A DNA stretch of 64,000 nt from Bacteroidia bacterium (GTDB lineage Bacteria > Bacteroidota > Bacteroidia > Bacteroidales > UBA932): NCBI GenBank assembly GCA_021153285.1, contig JAGKTT010000001.1, positions 1-64,000 of the forward strand, written 5' to 3'. Below, piece after piece: positions 35,326 to 43,559 of this stretch; position 1 is the first letter of the stretch; each line of letters begins with the position of its first letter. The notes under the pieces are model-generated. The model saw only the letters and a list, made by a program, of their open reading frames with translations, searched no databases and was not told the origin of the DNA. Made by a program: the position numbers and the translations under genes.

Positions 35326-36225
35326 ATGACTATGAAAACCAACGAAATATTCAACTTTAAAAGATTCGGAAAATACTTCGGATCGGACATAAGGACCTGC
35401 CGGGCAAACTTCGGTCTGAGCCTGATTACCATCTCATTGCTCTTCCCTATCGTAATATACATAATAAGCATTGCATTCAACCGGATATTGAATAACGAAT
35501 GGGTGGGTCCCGGAGCTGATCTCAGATTGTTCGTATTTGCTATATCTATGGTCTGCATAATAGTGACAATGCCGGTAAAATGCTACGGAAAGATAACCGA
35601 GAAACAATACGGATCCCTCTGGCTGACACTCCCTGCATCGAGATTGGAAAAATTCATCAGTATGGTCATATTGAGCTGTATCCTGATGCCATTGACCGGT
35701 GCAGCCCTGTCTCTTGGAATTGATGCGGTGATCTGCGGTCTGGACCATACCTGCGGAAGCAGCATCGCCAAGGAAGGATTGGACTGGATCAGAAACCTGG
35801 ACGAGACGAAGGAAGTAACTCTGAATCTGATGTACGAGAGCCTTGAGATAAAAGATGCAGCAGTGGCTCAGAACATAATCAACCAACTCAGCTCGCCTTG
35901 GCTATATATTGATGAGATCTTCGGAATCACCCTTCCTTTCCTTTTAGGTGCTATATTCTTCAAAAATGGAAAGACCGTGAAGACATTCCTGGCACTCTTC
36001 GCCTTCAGCAGCATTATGAGCATAGCGATGACACCTCTGATGGTCAGCTGGGCGAAAGACATATTGAGTGCATTTGAGAATCTTACAGACGAAGCTTTGA
36101 TCCTGTCATTTCTGAACAATGGTTTCTTCAGGAATCTTGTACTTATAGATACCATCAGCGACTTACTCCTGAACGGTGCTTTACTCGCAGGTATCTGGTT
36201 CAGAATCAAAACATTAAAACATTAA
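35326..36225 (+). CDS. ABC-2 type permease
   Basis: 299 aa with six predicted transmembrane helices (LITISLLFPIVIYIISIAF, FVFAISMVCIIVTMPV, MVILSCILMPLTGAALSL, and three in the C-terminal half) and a large loop between about residues 145 and 190. The segment KITEKQYGSLWLTLPASRLEKF matches the cytoplasmic loop of Bacteroidota ABC-2 permeases. Starts 2 nt after the ATPase gene, so the two are translated together. A second start at 35332 is possible. Confidence 0.85.
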   Translation: MTMKTNEIFNFKRFGKYFGSDIRTCRANFGLSLITISLLFPIVIYIISIAFNRILNNEWVGPGADLRLFVFAISMVCIIVTMPVKCYGKITEKQYGSLWLTLPASRLEKFISMVILSCILMPLTGAALSLGIDAVICGLDHTCGSSIAKEGLDWIRNLDETKEVTLNLMYESLEIKDAAVAQNIINQLSSPWLYIDEIFGITLPFLLGAIFFKNGKTVKTFLALFAFSSIMSIAMTPLMVSWAKDILSAFENLTDEALILSFLNNGFFRNLVLIDTISDLLLNGALLAGIWFRIKTLKH

Positions 36226-36269
36226 AAGTTCTAACGTCGGCATTAGAAGCCTCTCAGAATGACAAGAAT

Positions 36270-36605
36270 ATGGAATTCAGCGAAAACAAATCAATATATC
36301 TGCAGATATGTGATGCGATCTGCGAAAAGATTCTTAGCGGAGATCTTTTACCAGAGTCCCGTATACCTTCGGTAAGAGAGTATGGGGCTGAGATAGGAGT
36401 GAATCCCAATACCGTAATGCGTTCATATGAAAGACTTACAAACGACGGAGTCATATACAACCGCAGAGGGATCGGGTATTTCATCAGCACGGAGGCGAGA
36501 AACATAGTTCTGAAAAATCAGCGTAAAGAATTTCTGGAGAACGAGCTGCCAGCCATCAGAAGGAAAATGGAACTGCTGGGAATCAGACTTGAAGATATAT
36601 TATAG
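36270..36605 (+). CDS. GntR family regulator, YtrA subfamily
   Basis: 111 aa. A winged helix-turn-helix (ICEKILSGDLLPESRIPSVR, then GVNPNTVMRSYERLTNDGVIYNRRGIGYF) is followed by a short helical dimerisation tail instead of a ligand domain, the YtrA layout. It probably represses its own operon through the AAAACTATTGC repeats at 34385-34413. The 44-nt gap before it contains a short dispersed repeat remnant (CTCAGAATGAC at 36252). Confidence 0.92.
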   Translation: MEFSENKSIYLQICDAICEKILSGDLLPESRIPSVREYGAEIGVNPNTVMRSYERLTNDGVIYNRRGIGYFISTEARNIVLKNQRKEFLENELPAIRRKMELLGIRLEDIL

Positions 36606-36615
36606 CAGGGCATTT

Positions 36616-36647
36616 TTTGCATTATTTGATAAAAATATCTACTTTTG
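36616..36647 (+). promoter_or_regulatory. Promoter of the small lipoprotein gene
   Basis: TTTG (36616-36619), 20-nt spacer, TACTTTTG (36640-36647); ATG at 36687. Confidence 0.6.
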
Positions 36648-36686
36648 CAACGTATCTGAAACCTAGGCCGGTATAAAATAACCGGA

Positions 36687-37127
36687 ATGAAACTTAATTT
36701 TATAAATAGGATAATGCTGCTGTCGGCTTCGATAGCAGCATTATCGTGCTCTATGGAAGTACCTCAGAACCCAGAGTCACCAGATAGTGATTTCTATACC
36801 ATCGTGGTATCAGGAACCGCTTCAGACAAGGAAAACGGCACACCATTGGAAGGAATCAGGATTAGCATTCAGACAAATGGAATCACTTCCAGTGATAAAA
36901 GAGAAAGCCGCACTAGCACCACTTTCACTGACAATCGAGGCTTCTTTACTATCACAGCAGACGGTTTTGTCAGACAAATTTCCTGTACTATCACAGCAGA
37001 AGATAACAGCGGCATATACGGATCAGCACGTCAGGATCTTAACATATCCTGGAGCGGTACATCATTTGACGAATATACTGGATATTTCTATGTAAACGAC
37101 TGTGATTTCTATTTGGAAAAACAGTGA
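36687..37127 (+). CDS. Small lipoprotein with one carboxypeptidase-regulatory-like domain
   Basis: 146 aa. Lipobox AALSC (Cys21), a short Pro/Ser spacer, then a single beta-sandwich with SGTASDKENGTPLEGIRISI and TTFTDNRGFFTITADG, typical of transthyretin-like/CarboxypepD_reg domains. The plan resembles the Bacteroidota lipoproteins annotated as radical-SAM-associated, but no radical SAM gene is near. Its 3' end converges on the AraC gene 10 nt away. Function unknown. Confidence 0.75.
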   Translation: MKLNFINRIMLLSASIAALSCSMEVPQNPESPDSDFYTIVVSGTASDKENGTPLEGIRISIQTNGITSSDKRESRTSTTFTDNRGFFTITADGFVRQISCTITAEDNSGIYGSARQDLNISWSGTSFDEYTGYFYVNDCDFYLEKQ

Positions 37128-37137
37128 AATAGCAGAA

Positions 37138-38343
37138 CTATAATCCAGAAGGATTCCCACCGGATTCACGCCATTGCTTGGGAGAACAGCCTACGATCTT
37201 GACAAACTGTCTGTGAAAATTAGAACGGTCACTGAACCCTGATGCTTCAGCAATTATATTGGTCGAAGTATCCTTATCTCTCAGCAACAGACGCTTAGCC
37301 TCCTCTATGCGAAGTTCGGTTCTCCAAGTCTTGAAATCCACTCCCTTTCTTGAAATGAAATAATGATGAAGGATTTCCTTTGTCGTATTGAGCTCGCGAG
37401 CGATCTCCTCTCGACTCTTGTCGTATTCACGATAGCGTTTCTGGCTGACCCATTGCTGCAAGGCAAGCTCCAGTTTCTTGAACTCCGACTCATTTATGAA
37501 AGCTGGCGAAAGCCCTTCATCAGACATTCTGACCTTTCTCTTCTTATTCTCACTTATCTTCTGAATCAGTTCCTCACCGCTTAATACCTTATGAGCAAAA
37601 GCATCAAGCACCAGTTTATGGCTACCTATGAATGATATGAAATTCGAAGTCAAGTAAAGCATATAGATCAGATACCATATCGAGTAGAGCGAGGCAACCT
37701 CCATTTTGTAATCCAGGAACCAATAAAGGCAGAGATAGACCAGTACAAAAAGGATGGTAAGCATAGAAATGACATAACAGAAGCGCACCCACTTGATCTT
37801 GTGGCTTTCATCCTCGTCATAATAGCTTTCCAGCTCACGTATCGACTTCTTATAAGCACGGTCGAAATGGACGATATATGTTACAGACTGTATCAGGAAA
37901 GCTACAAGAGCGACAGCACAAACATACCAGAAGTAAGCCTGATTACCTGATTTATAGGATTCCAGAAGCATTATGGATATGACAGCTGAGAAAAACAGGC
38001 CGGGGACAAAAAGACTCTGCCACTTATGCTTCTCCGTCTTCAGAAGGGCTAGCATCGAATATGATATGATCGATGTAGAGAAGTGTACGACAATATATAT
38101 CGTCAGCATAAGGAACATATCCCAATCCCTGATATCCGGCTGTCCGTACTCATTCATCGCGTAGAACATCATTAAGCCACAGATCAGGAAACTGATTACC
38201 AGAGCCATCTTGGAATTGGTAAGCTTTGCACTGTAATCGGAATGAGGAATCCTGATAAGCATAAGCAGAAGCGCCAGGATGGTAGAACCCACCCCTACTA
38301 TAAGCGGCACTGCCGTCTGCGGATTTATATTAATGAATATCAT
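37138..38343 (-). CDS. Membrane-bound AraC family regulator
   Basis: 401 aa. The first ~235 residues hold six or seven transmembrane helices (VGVGSTILALLLMLIRI, ALVISFLICGLMMFYAM, and so on) and the last ~110 are an AraC-type double HTH (EIARELNTTKEILHHYFISR, then IIAEASGFSDRSNFHRQFVKIVGCSPKQWRES). Such proteins may sense a membrane or periplasmic signal directly. It is divergent from lysA with 79 nt between the starts. The target genes are not evident. Confidence 0.88.
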   Translation of the reverse strand: MIFININPQTAVPLIVGVGSTILALLLMLIRIPHSDYSAKLTNSKMALVISFLICGLMMFYAMNEYGQPDIRDWDMFLMLTIYIVVHFSTSIISYSMLALLKTEKHKWQSLFVPGLFFSAVISIMLLESYKSGNQAYFWYVCAVALVAFLIQSVTYIVHFDRAYKKSIRELESYYDEDESHKIKWVRFCYVISMLTILFVLVYLCLYWFLDYKMEVASLYSIWYLIYMLYLTSNFISFIGSHKLVLDAFAHKVLSGEELIQKISENKKRKVRMSDEGLSPAFINESEFKKLELALQQWVSQKRYREYDKSREEIARELNTTKEILHHYFISRKGVDFKTWRTELRIEEAKRLLLRDKDTSTNIIAEASGFSDRSNFHRQFVKIVGCSPKQWRESGGNPSGL

Positions 38344-38368
38344 TCTGCGAAAATACGGATTTTTTCGT

Positions 38369-38376
38369 TATTTTTG
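38369..38376 (+). promoter_or_regulatory. -7 element for lysA-ffh
   Basis: TATTTTTG, 47 nt before the ATG at 38423; no clear -33 TTG. Confidence 0.45.
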
Positions 38377-38422
38377 CAAGCGTTTTTTCCCGATTTTCGA
38401 GCGTCAGCAGGCGCTCAGCAAT

Positions 38423-39661
38423 ATGAAGAAGTATATTATGCTGGATATCAACACAATAGAGCATCTGGACAAGATAGCTACACCGTTCTACTACTACGAT
38501 ATGGAGCTTTTCCAGAAGACAGTAGATCACGTGGCGGAACTTGCTCAGCAGCACGAGATAAAGGTACATTACGCCATCAAGGCCAATGTAGAAAGGAGAC
38601 TTCTGGAATATATAAGCTCCAAGGGTTTCGGAGCAGACTGCGTCAGCGGAAATGAAGTGCTTCACGCACATAGCTGCGGATTCCCTGCAGGAAAGATCGT
38701 ATATGCCGGAGTAGGAAAGAGTGACAAAGAGATATATGACGCAATGATGCTTGGCATCGAAGCATTCAACTGCGAATCGCTCCAGGAAATATTCGTGATC
38801 AATGAAATGGCACACCTTCACGGTGTCAAGGCCAATATCTCAGTCAGAATCAATCCAGACATCGATGCTCATACTCACAAGTATGTCACTACCGGACTTT
38901 ATGAAAACAAGTTCGGAATCTCCAATCACGAGTTCGACAAGCTCATCGAATTCCTGCAGAAGAGCGAACACATAAATTTCTTCGGTCTTCATTTCCATAT
39001 AGGATCACAGATCACAAGGGTTAACGAAGTATTCTCTCTTGAATGCAAGAGAGTGAACGAGATCGTGAGATACTTTGAAAGTAAAGGACTTACAGTCAAA
39101 AATATAAACCTCGGAGGAGGACTTGGTGTGGACTACGACGATCCGGACGGCAGTCCTGTCGCAGATTTCGAGACTTGGTTCAACGCCATTTCATCCAATA
39201 TCATCCGCCGCAAAGATCAGTCAGTCCACGTAGAGCCCGGACGTTCTCTTGTAGCACAGTGCGCTTCTCTGATATCGAGAGTATTGTTCGTCAAGAGCGG
39301 CGAGACAAAGAATTTCCTCATTATGGATGCCGGTATGAACGATCTCATCAGACCGGCTCTCTACGGAGCATATCACAAGATAGAGAATCTTTCAGCCGCT
39401 CAGAGATCGTTTTTCCCGACTTATCAGGCATACGACATCGTAGGACCTGTCTGCGAGTCAAGTGACGTATGGGGTGCAGGAAGACTTCTGCCTCTGAGCG
39501 TAAGAGGTGACCTGATGGCTATCCGAAGCACAGGAGCATACGGACAGGTTATGGCCAGCAGATACAATATGAAGGACCTGGCTCCGACTGTCTTCAGCGA
39601 CCGTCTGGAGGAAGCCCCGCAGGCCGTGGATTATTTCGACCTGTCAACAAGGGTTCAGTAA
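38423..39661 (+). CDS. lysA: Diaminopimelate decarboxylase
   Basis: 412 aa from the ATG at 38423; a longer frame reading upstream would cover the promoter and divergent gene. Catalyses meso-diaminopimelate to lysine + CO2. PLP lysine in HYAIKANVERR (Lys53), then GADCVSGNE, FHIGSQ, INLGGGLGVDYDD, HVEPGRSLVAQ, MDAGMNDLIRPALYGAYH and VGPVCESSDVWG, with the catalytic Cys in the last motif. Followed by ffh after 22 nt, so co-transcription is likely. Confidence 0.95.
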   Translation: MKKYIMLDINTIEHLDKIATPFYYYDMELFQKTVDHVAELAQQHEIKVHYAIKANVERRLLEYISSKGFGADCVSGNEVLHAHSCGFPAGKIVYAGVGKSDKEIYDAMMLGIEAFNCESLQEIFVINEMAHLHGVKANISVRINPDIDAHTHKYVTTGLYENKFGISNHEFDKLIEFLQKSEHINFFGLHFHIGSQITRVNEVFSLECKRVNEIVRYFESKGLTVKNINLGGGLGVDYDDPDGSPVADFETWFNAISSNIIRRKDQSVHVEPGRSLVAQCASLISRVLFVKSGETKNFLIMDAGMNDLIRPALYGAYHKIENLSAAQRSFFPTYQAYDIVGPVCESSDVWGAGRLLPLSVRGDLMAIRSTGAYGQVMASRYNMKDLAPTVFSDRLEEAPQAVDYFDLSTRVQ

Positions 39662-39683
39662 AGAAAAATAAAAGCAATATCAT

Positions 39684-41015
39684 ATGTTTGAAAATTTAAG
39701 TGAAAGACTAGAGAGATCGTTCAAGATCCTCAAAGGAGAAGGCAAGATCACCGAGGTGAACATCTCGGAGGCGATGAAGGACATCCGCCGCGCTCTTCTT
39801 GACGCCGACGTAAGCTACAAGATCGCAAAGCAGTTCTGCGACGAAGTGAAGAAGAAGGCCATAGGCCAGAATGTCCTCACAGCAGTCAAGCCTCAACAGA
39901 TGATCGTCAAGATCGTTCACGATGAACTCGCAGCCCTTATGGGTAGCAATGCAACTGACGTAAACCTCAAAGGCTCCCCTGCTGTAGTTCTCGTAGCCGG
40001 TCTAAACGGTTCCGGTAAGACAACATTCTCAGGCAAGCTCGCCCTCAACATCAAGAGCAAGCGCGGAATGAAGGTTCTCCTTGCAGCCTGCGACTATTTC
40101 CGTCCTGCAGCGATCGATCAGCTGAAGGTTCTCGGAGAGCAGATCGGAGTGGAGGTTTATTCTGAGGAAGGAGTAAAGGATCCTATCCAGATTGCTCAGA
40201 ACGCCATCAAGAAAGCTAAGGCTGAGGGATATTCAGTCGTGATCGTCGATACCGCCGGTCGTCTGGCCGTGGATCAGGAACTGATGGATGAGATTTCTGC
40301 ACTGCACACTGCAGTACAGCCTACAGAAACCCTCTTTGTAGTCGATGCTATGACAGGTCAGGACGCCGTAGAAACAGCCAAGGCATTCAACGACAGGCTC
40401 GACTTCGACGGAGTGGTTCTTACCAAGATGGATGGTGACACCCGTGGTGGTGCAGCCCTCTCTATCAAGGCTGTCGTTGGCAAGCCTATCAAGTTCGTCA
40501 GCACAGGTGAGAAGATGGAGGCTCTGGACGTATTCCATCCTGCCCGTATCGCAGACCGTATCCTCGGAATGGGTGACGTGGTTTCCCTCGTGGAGAAGGC
40601 TCAGGAGCAGTTCGACGAAGCTCAGGCACGTGAGCTGAAGAAGAAACTCGCCAAGGATCAGTTCACTCTCTGGGATTTCTACAATCAGATCCAGCAGATC
40701 AAGAAGATGGGTAACATCAAGGATCTGGCTTCTATGATTCCTGGTATGGGCAAGGCTCTGAAGGATGTGGATATGGACAATAGCGCTTTCAAGGGCATCG
40801 AAGCTATCATCCTTTCTATGACTCCATACGAGCGTGAGCATCCTGAATGCATCAACGGAAGCCGCCGCAAGAGAATCGCTGACGGTTCCGGCACTTCGCT
40901 TCCTGAGGTTAACAAGCTTCTGAAACAGTTTGAGGGAACCCGCAAGATGATGAAGACCGTTATGGGTGCCAATATGGGCAATATGATGAAGGGAGCGATG
41001 AAACGTCGCAGATAA
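39684..41015 (+). CDS. ffh: Signal recognition particle GTPase Ffh
   Basis: 443 aa. The N domain (1 to about 95) and G domain with G1 GLNGSGKTT (106-114), DTAGRL (G3), TKMDGDTRGG (G4) and the M domain with the Met-rich C-terminus (MMKTVMGANMGNMMKGAMK). It binds SRP RNA and ribosomes translating membrane proteins. Ends at a strong terminator. Confidence 0.97.
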   Translation: MFENLSERLERSFKILKGEGKITEVNISEAMKDIRRALLDADVSYKIAKQFCDEVKKKAIGQNVLTAVKPQQMIVKIVHDELAALMGSNATDVNLKGSPAVVLVAGLNGSGKTTFSGKLALNIKSKRGMKVLLAACDYFRPAAIDQLKVLGEQIGVEVYSEEGVKDPIQIAQNAIKKAKAEGYSVVIVDTAGRLAVDQELMDEISALHTAVQPTETLFVVDAMTGQDAVETAKAFNDRLDFDGVVLTKMDGDTRGGAALSIKAVVGKPIKFVSTGEKMEALDVFHPARIADRILGMGDVVSLVEKAQEQFDEAQARELKKKLAKDQFTLWDFYNQIQQIKKMGNIKDLASMIPGMGKALKDVDMDNSAFKGIEAIILSMTPYEREHPECINGSRRKRIADGSGTSLPEVNKLLKQFEGTRKMMKTVMGANMGNMMKGAMKRRR

Positions 41016-41028
41016 TCCTTTAGCATTC

Positions 41029-41062
41029 GCAAAACAGGACCGATATATCGGTCCTGTTTTGC
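41029..41062 (+). terminator. Intrinsic terminator after ffh
   Basis: GCAAAACAGGACCGAT and its complement form a perfect palindrome across 41029-41062; the right arm ends in GTTTTGC. It may act in both directions. Confidence 0.8.
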
Positions 41063-41113
41063 TATTAAATTGGTTTTCTCGATTGGCAGGATTCTGCAAT
41101 GCGGTGCGAGAAT

Positions 41114-43432
41114 CTACCTGCAGAGGTATTTGAGCCAGAATTCATTGTTGGCATTCTGGAAATGATCACCCTGATAGCCGTAATAGCCGTGCATTCCGTC
41201 TGGGTAGATCATAAAATCGAACTTCTTACCGGATCTGTGCATTGCATCAAGGAGCTGGAGGGTATTCTGATGGTGTACATTGTCGTCACCGGTGCCGTGT
41301 GTAAGCTTGAGCATTACCGGCTCGACAGATTGCCACGTCGCTGCCGCTCCTCGCAATGACATTCCGTCATCCTGAGCGCCCTTATTGTCATTCTGAGCGC
41401 CCTTATTGTCATTCTGAGCGCCAGCGAAGGATCTATCAGAAGAATATTCAGTCGGATAGCCATCGACATAGTTCAGAACCTTCGAGACAGCATAGCCTTC
41501 AGGATTGTTCTGAGGTGTGTCCATATAGCGCTCAGTATAATGAGAGTCATAAAGCGCCCAGTCATATACGCCGCCGCCGGCGATTCCGTAGTGGAACTTG
41601 TCAGGCGCCTGCATCAGGAGCATCGACGTCATTGTACCTCCGAAAGAGAAACCTTCGACTCCGATCTTTTCACCATCCACAAATTCAAGAGCCTGCAGGG
41701 CTGCAGCCCATTCACAGAAATCCTTGACCTCCCATACGGTAAGCTGACGGTAAATCATATCCAGACCGGCACGGCCGTTATGGCCGGCTGCACGAGGATC
41801 CACTGTAATCTGGATGATACCATTATCGGAATACCACTGATTGTCAGCATTCGGAGTCACCCAACGGTCACGTACCAGAGGAGTGTTCGGGCCACCATAT
41901 ATATCCACGTGTACAGGATATTTCTTCGAAGGGTCGAAGTTCTTCGGATAAACGATCATTCCAGGAAGATTGAATCCATCCTCGACAGTGATATAGACCA
42001 ATTCCGGCAATGCGTACTTTGCCGGATCATAATCCGGTCCCTTCATATCTGCCACAATATTGGCAGCCGGATATTTTACTGGTTTCGTATCGGTCTCGAC
42101 AGCATTCCAAAGCATTCCGGTCTTACCGGAAGTTGATGGATAAGCGCAGATATTGGTCTTTCCATCGGACACTACTCCACCCTTATTGGCGATTACTGCT
42201 ATCTTGGTCGGAGTGGTCATATTGGACAATGAAGCGACAAAATACTTTCCGTCAGGAGAGAATGTAATGCCGGTCGCATTGTAGGCAGGATCGGTCAATG
42301 CGGTAATGACACCTTTCTTATCGACCTTGTACAAAGCCTGTTTAGCCACAGCATCACGTTTTGCCGTATAATAGACATCTCCTTTCTTCTCATCCACGCG
42401 TACAATAGCGACATTCCAGTTAGGGCCATCTGTGAGACGACGGAATGTCTTTCCGTCATATGAAAGGAAATATATCTGCTGCCATCCTGTCTCGAATTCA
42501 CGTGCCATATAAAGACCGTTATCAGTGAAAACGACTCCATCGAACCAATTGAGCCAGGTTTTGTATGTCTCGTTATAAACGTGACGTTTCGAACCGTCTT
42601 CTGCACTTACGGCATAGAGATCAATAGTGTTCTGAAGGCGAGGCATACGTGCAATGAAGAATTCTCTGCTGTCCGGGCCCCAGAACGATATACCGAAATA
42701 CTGGTCAAGCGTAGGGTCGAAGTCAGCCCAGGTGATCGCATCCTCACATCGCATAGGGCAGCCGACACATTCTCCTGTCAGGTCCACAATACCGATACGC
42801 ACCTGAGGATTGGTCTGACCGGCCTTCGGATAACGTGTCTCGCTGAGAGATCCGCCAAGGGCAAGATCTGTCACACGAGGACTTTGTGACTGGGATGCTG
42901 CAGCTTCCGGGTTGGCAAAAGCCGAATATATCGGAAACATCGGCACCTGTGTATTGTCGAAACGGTAGAATCCGATCTTCTTGCTGTCAGGAGACCACCA
43001 GAAAGCCCTGTAGCGGGATGCACGGCCGAAGATTTCCTCATAATAAACCCAGGAAGCATATCCGTTAAGAATAACATCCGAACCGTCGAAGGTAAGACGT
43101 GTTTCCACCTCAGATGCGATATCCACCACATAAAGGTCATTGTCACGGGTAAATGCCAGTTTGGTAGAATCAGGCGAATAAGTGAGATTCACCGCACCCT
43201 CCGGTCTGACCGGAAAGGCAGAGAATCTGGCTGGGGCATTCACACCCTTAGTGATCTTTCCATTACGCGCATTCATCACAAAAGCATCATCACCTTGATA
43301 GGTTCCAAGATAAGAGAAGATAACCTCCTCGTTACCAAGCCATTTCCATACTCTTGGAATCGATTGGAACTCCTGGGCAAAAACAGATGCGGTCACTGTC
43401 ACCGACATCAGAATCATCAATATTCTTTTCAT
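41114..43432 (-). CDS. S9 family prolyl oligopeptidase (dipeptidyl peptidase IV-like) with repeat insertion
   Basis: 772 aa with a signal peptide (ends SVFAQ). An N-terminal beta-propeller (IASMLEY-type: YSPDSTKLAFTRDNDLYV, FWWSPDSKKIGFYRF) precedes the alpha/beta-hydrolase domain. The nucleophile is the Ser in GFSFGGTMTS (near residue 595), with Asp in HGTGDDNVHHQNT and His in DGMHGYYG. It removes N-terminal dipeptides, usually Xaa-Pro. Residues about 665-701 (SFAGAQNDNKGAQNDNKGAQ and SLRGAAATWQS) have no counterpart in the family and come from dispersed repeats inserted in frame between KVLNYVDGYPTE and EPVMLKLTHG. The catalytic blocks on either side are intact, so the enzyme may still work. 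Confidence 0.92.
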   Translation of the reverse strand: MKRILMILMSVTVTASVFAQEFQSIPRVWKWLGNEEVIFSYLGTYQGDDAFVMNARNGKITKGVNAPARFSAFPVRPEGAVNLTYSPDSTKLAFTRDNDLYVVDIASEVETRLTFDGSDVILNGYASWVYYEEIFGRASRYRAFWWSPDSKKIGFYRFDNTQVPMFPIYSAFANPEAAASQSQSPRVTDLALGGSLSETRYPKAGQTNPQVRIGIVDLTGECVGCPMRCEDAITWADFDPTLDQYFGISFWGPDSREFFIARMPRLQNTIDLYAVSAEDGSKRHVYNETYKTWLNWFDGVVFTDNGLYMAREFETGWQQIYFLSYDGKTFRRLTDGPNWNVAIVRVDEKKGDVYYTAKRDAVAKQALYKVDKKGVITALTDPAYNATGITFSPDGKYFVASLSNMTTPTKIAVIANKGGVVSDGKTNICAYPSTSGKTGMLWNAVETDTKPVKYPAANIVADMKGPDYDPAKYALPELVYITVEDGFNLPGMIVYPKNFDPSKKYPVHVDIYGGPNTPLVRDRWVTPNADNQWYSDNGIIQITVDPRAAGHNGRAGLDMIYRQLTVWEVKDFCEWAAALQALEFVDGEKIGVEGFSFGGTMTSMLLMQAPDKFHYGIAGGGVYDWALYDSHYTERYMDTPQNNPEGYAVSKVLNYVDGYPTEYSSDRSFAGAQNDNKGAQNDNKGAQDDGMSLRGAAATWQSVEPVMLKLTHGTGDDNVHHQNTLQLLDAMHRSGKKFDFMIYPDGMHGYYGYQGDHFQNANNEFWLKYLCR
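41331..41441. repeat. Composite dispersed repeat inside the S9 peptidase gene
   Basis: Three near-identical units at 41366-41386, 41387-41407 and from 41408 (21-nt period; GTCATTCTGAGCGCCCTTAT), the last continuing into CAGCGAAGGATCT to 41434. They are preceded by a different element, TTGCCACGTCGCTGCCGCTC CTCGCAATGAC, at about 41330-41360. All are in frame with the gene. Confidence 0.85.
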
Positions 43433-43458
43433 ATTTAGTTATTATTATTTCTAATTCT

Positions 43459-43559
43459 GATTGACATATATCAATATACCGGTGACCCCCGTCCTCCCTC
43501 CGGTCGGACACCCCCTAGCCGGGGGTGGCATGTCACCTCTATATTAATATATGTCAATC
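43459..43559. repeat. Nested inverted-repeat element between the RecD-like and S9 peptidase genes
   Basis: Outer arms 43459-43486 and 43532-43559 are 28-bp near-complements (3 mismatches; arm starts GATTGACATATAT). Inside lies a GC-rich stretch with CCCCCTAGCCGGGGG at 43511-43525 and a second ACCCCCG/CGGGGGT pairing. The right arm contains the stop codon of the RecD-like helicase gene. Confidence 0.75.

Noticed and set aside
40233..41099. 288-codon minus-strand frame opposite ffh
   Set aside because: ffh is certain on the plus strand; the antisense frame runs through the ffh terminator and has no recognisable domain.
41366..41434. Possible CRISPR-like array (three 21-nt units)
   Set aside because: Units are contiguous with no spacers, lie in frame inside a protein gene, and match the dispersed repeats elsewhere.
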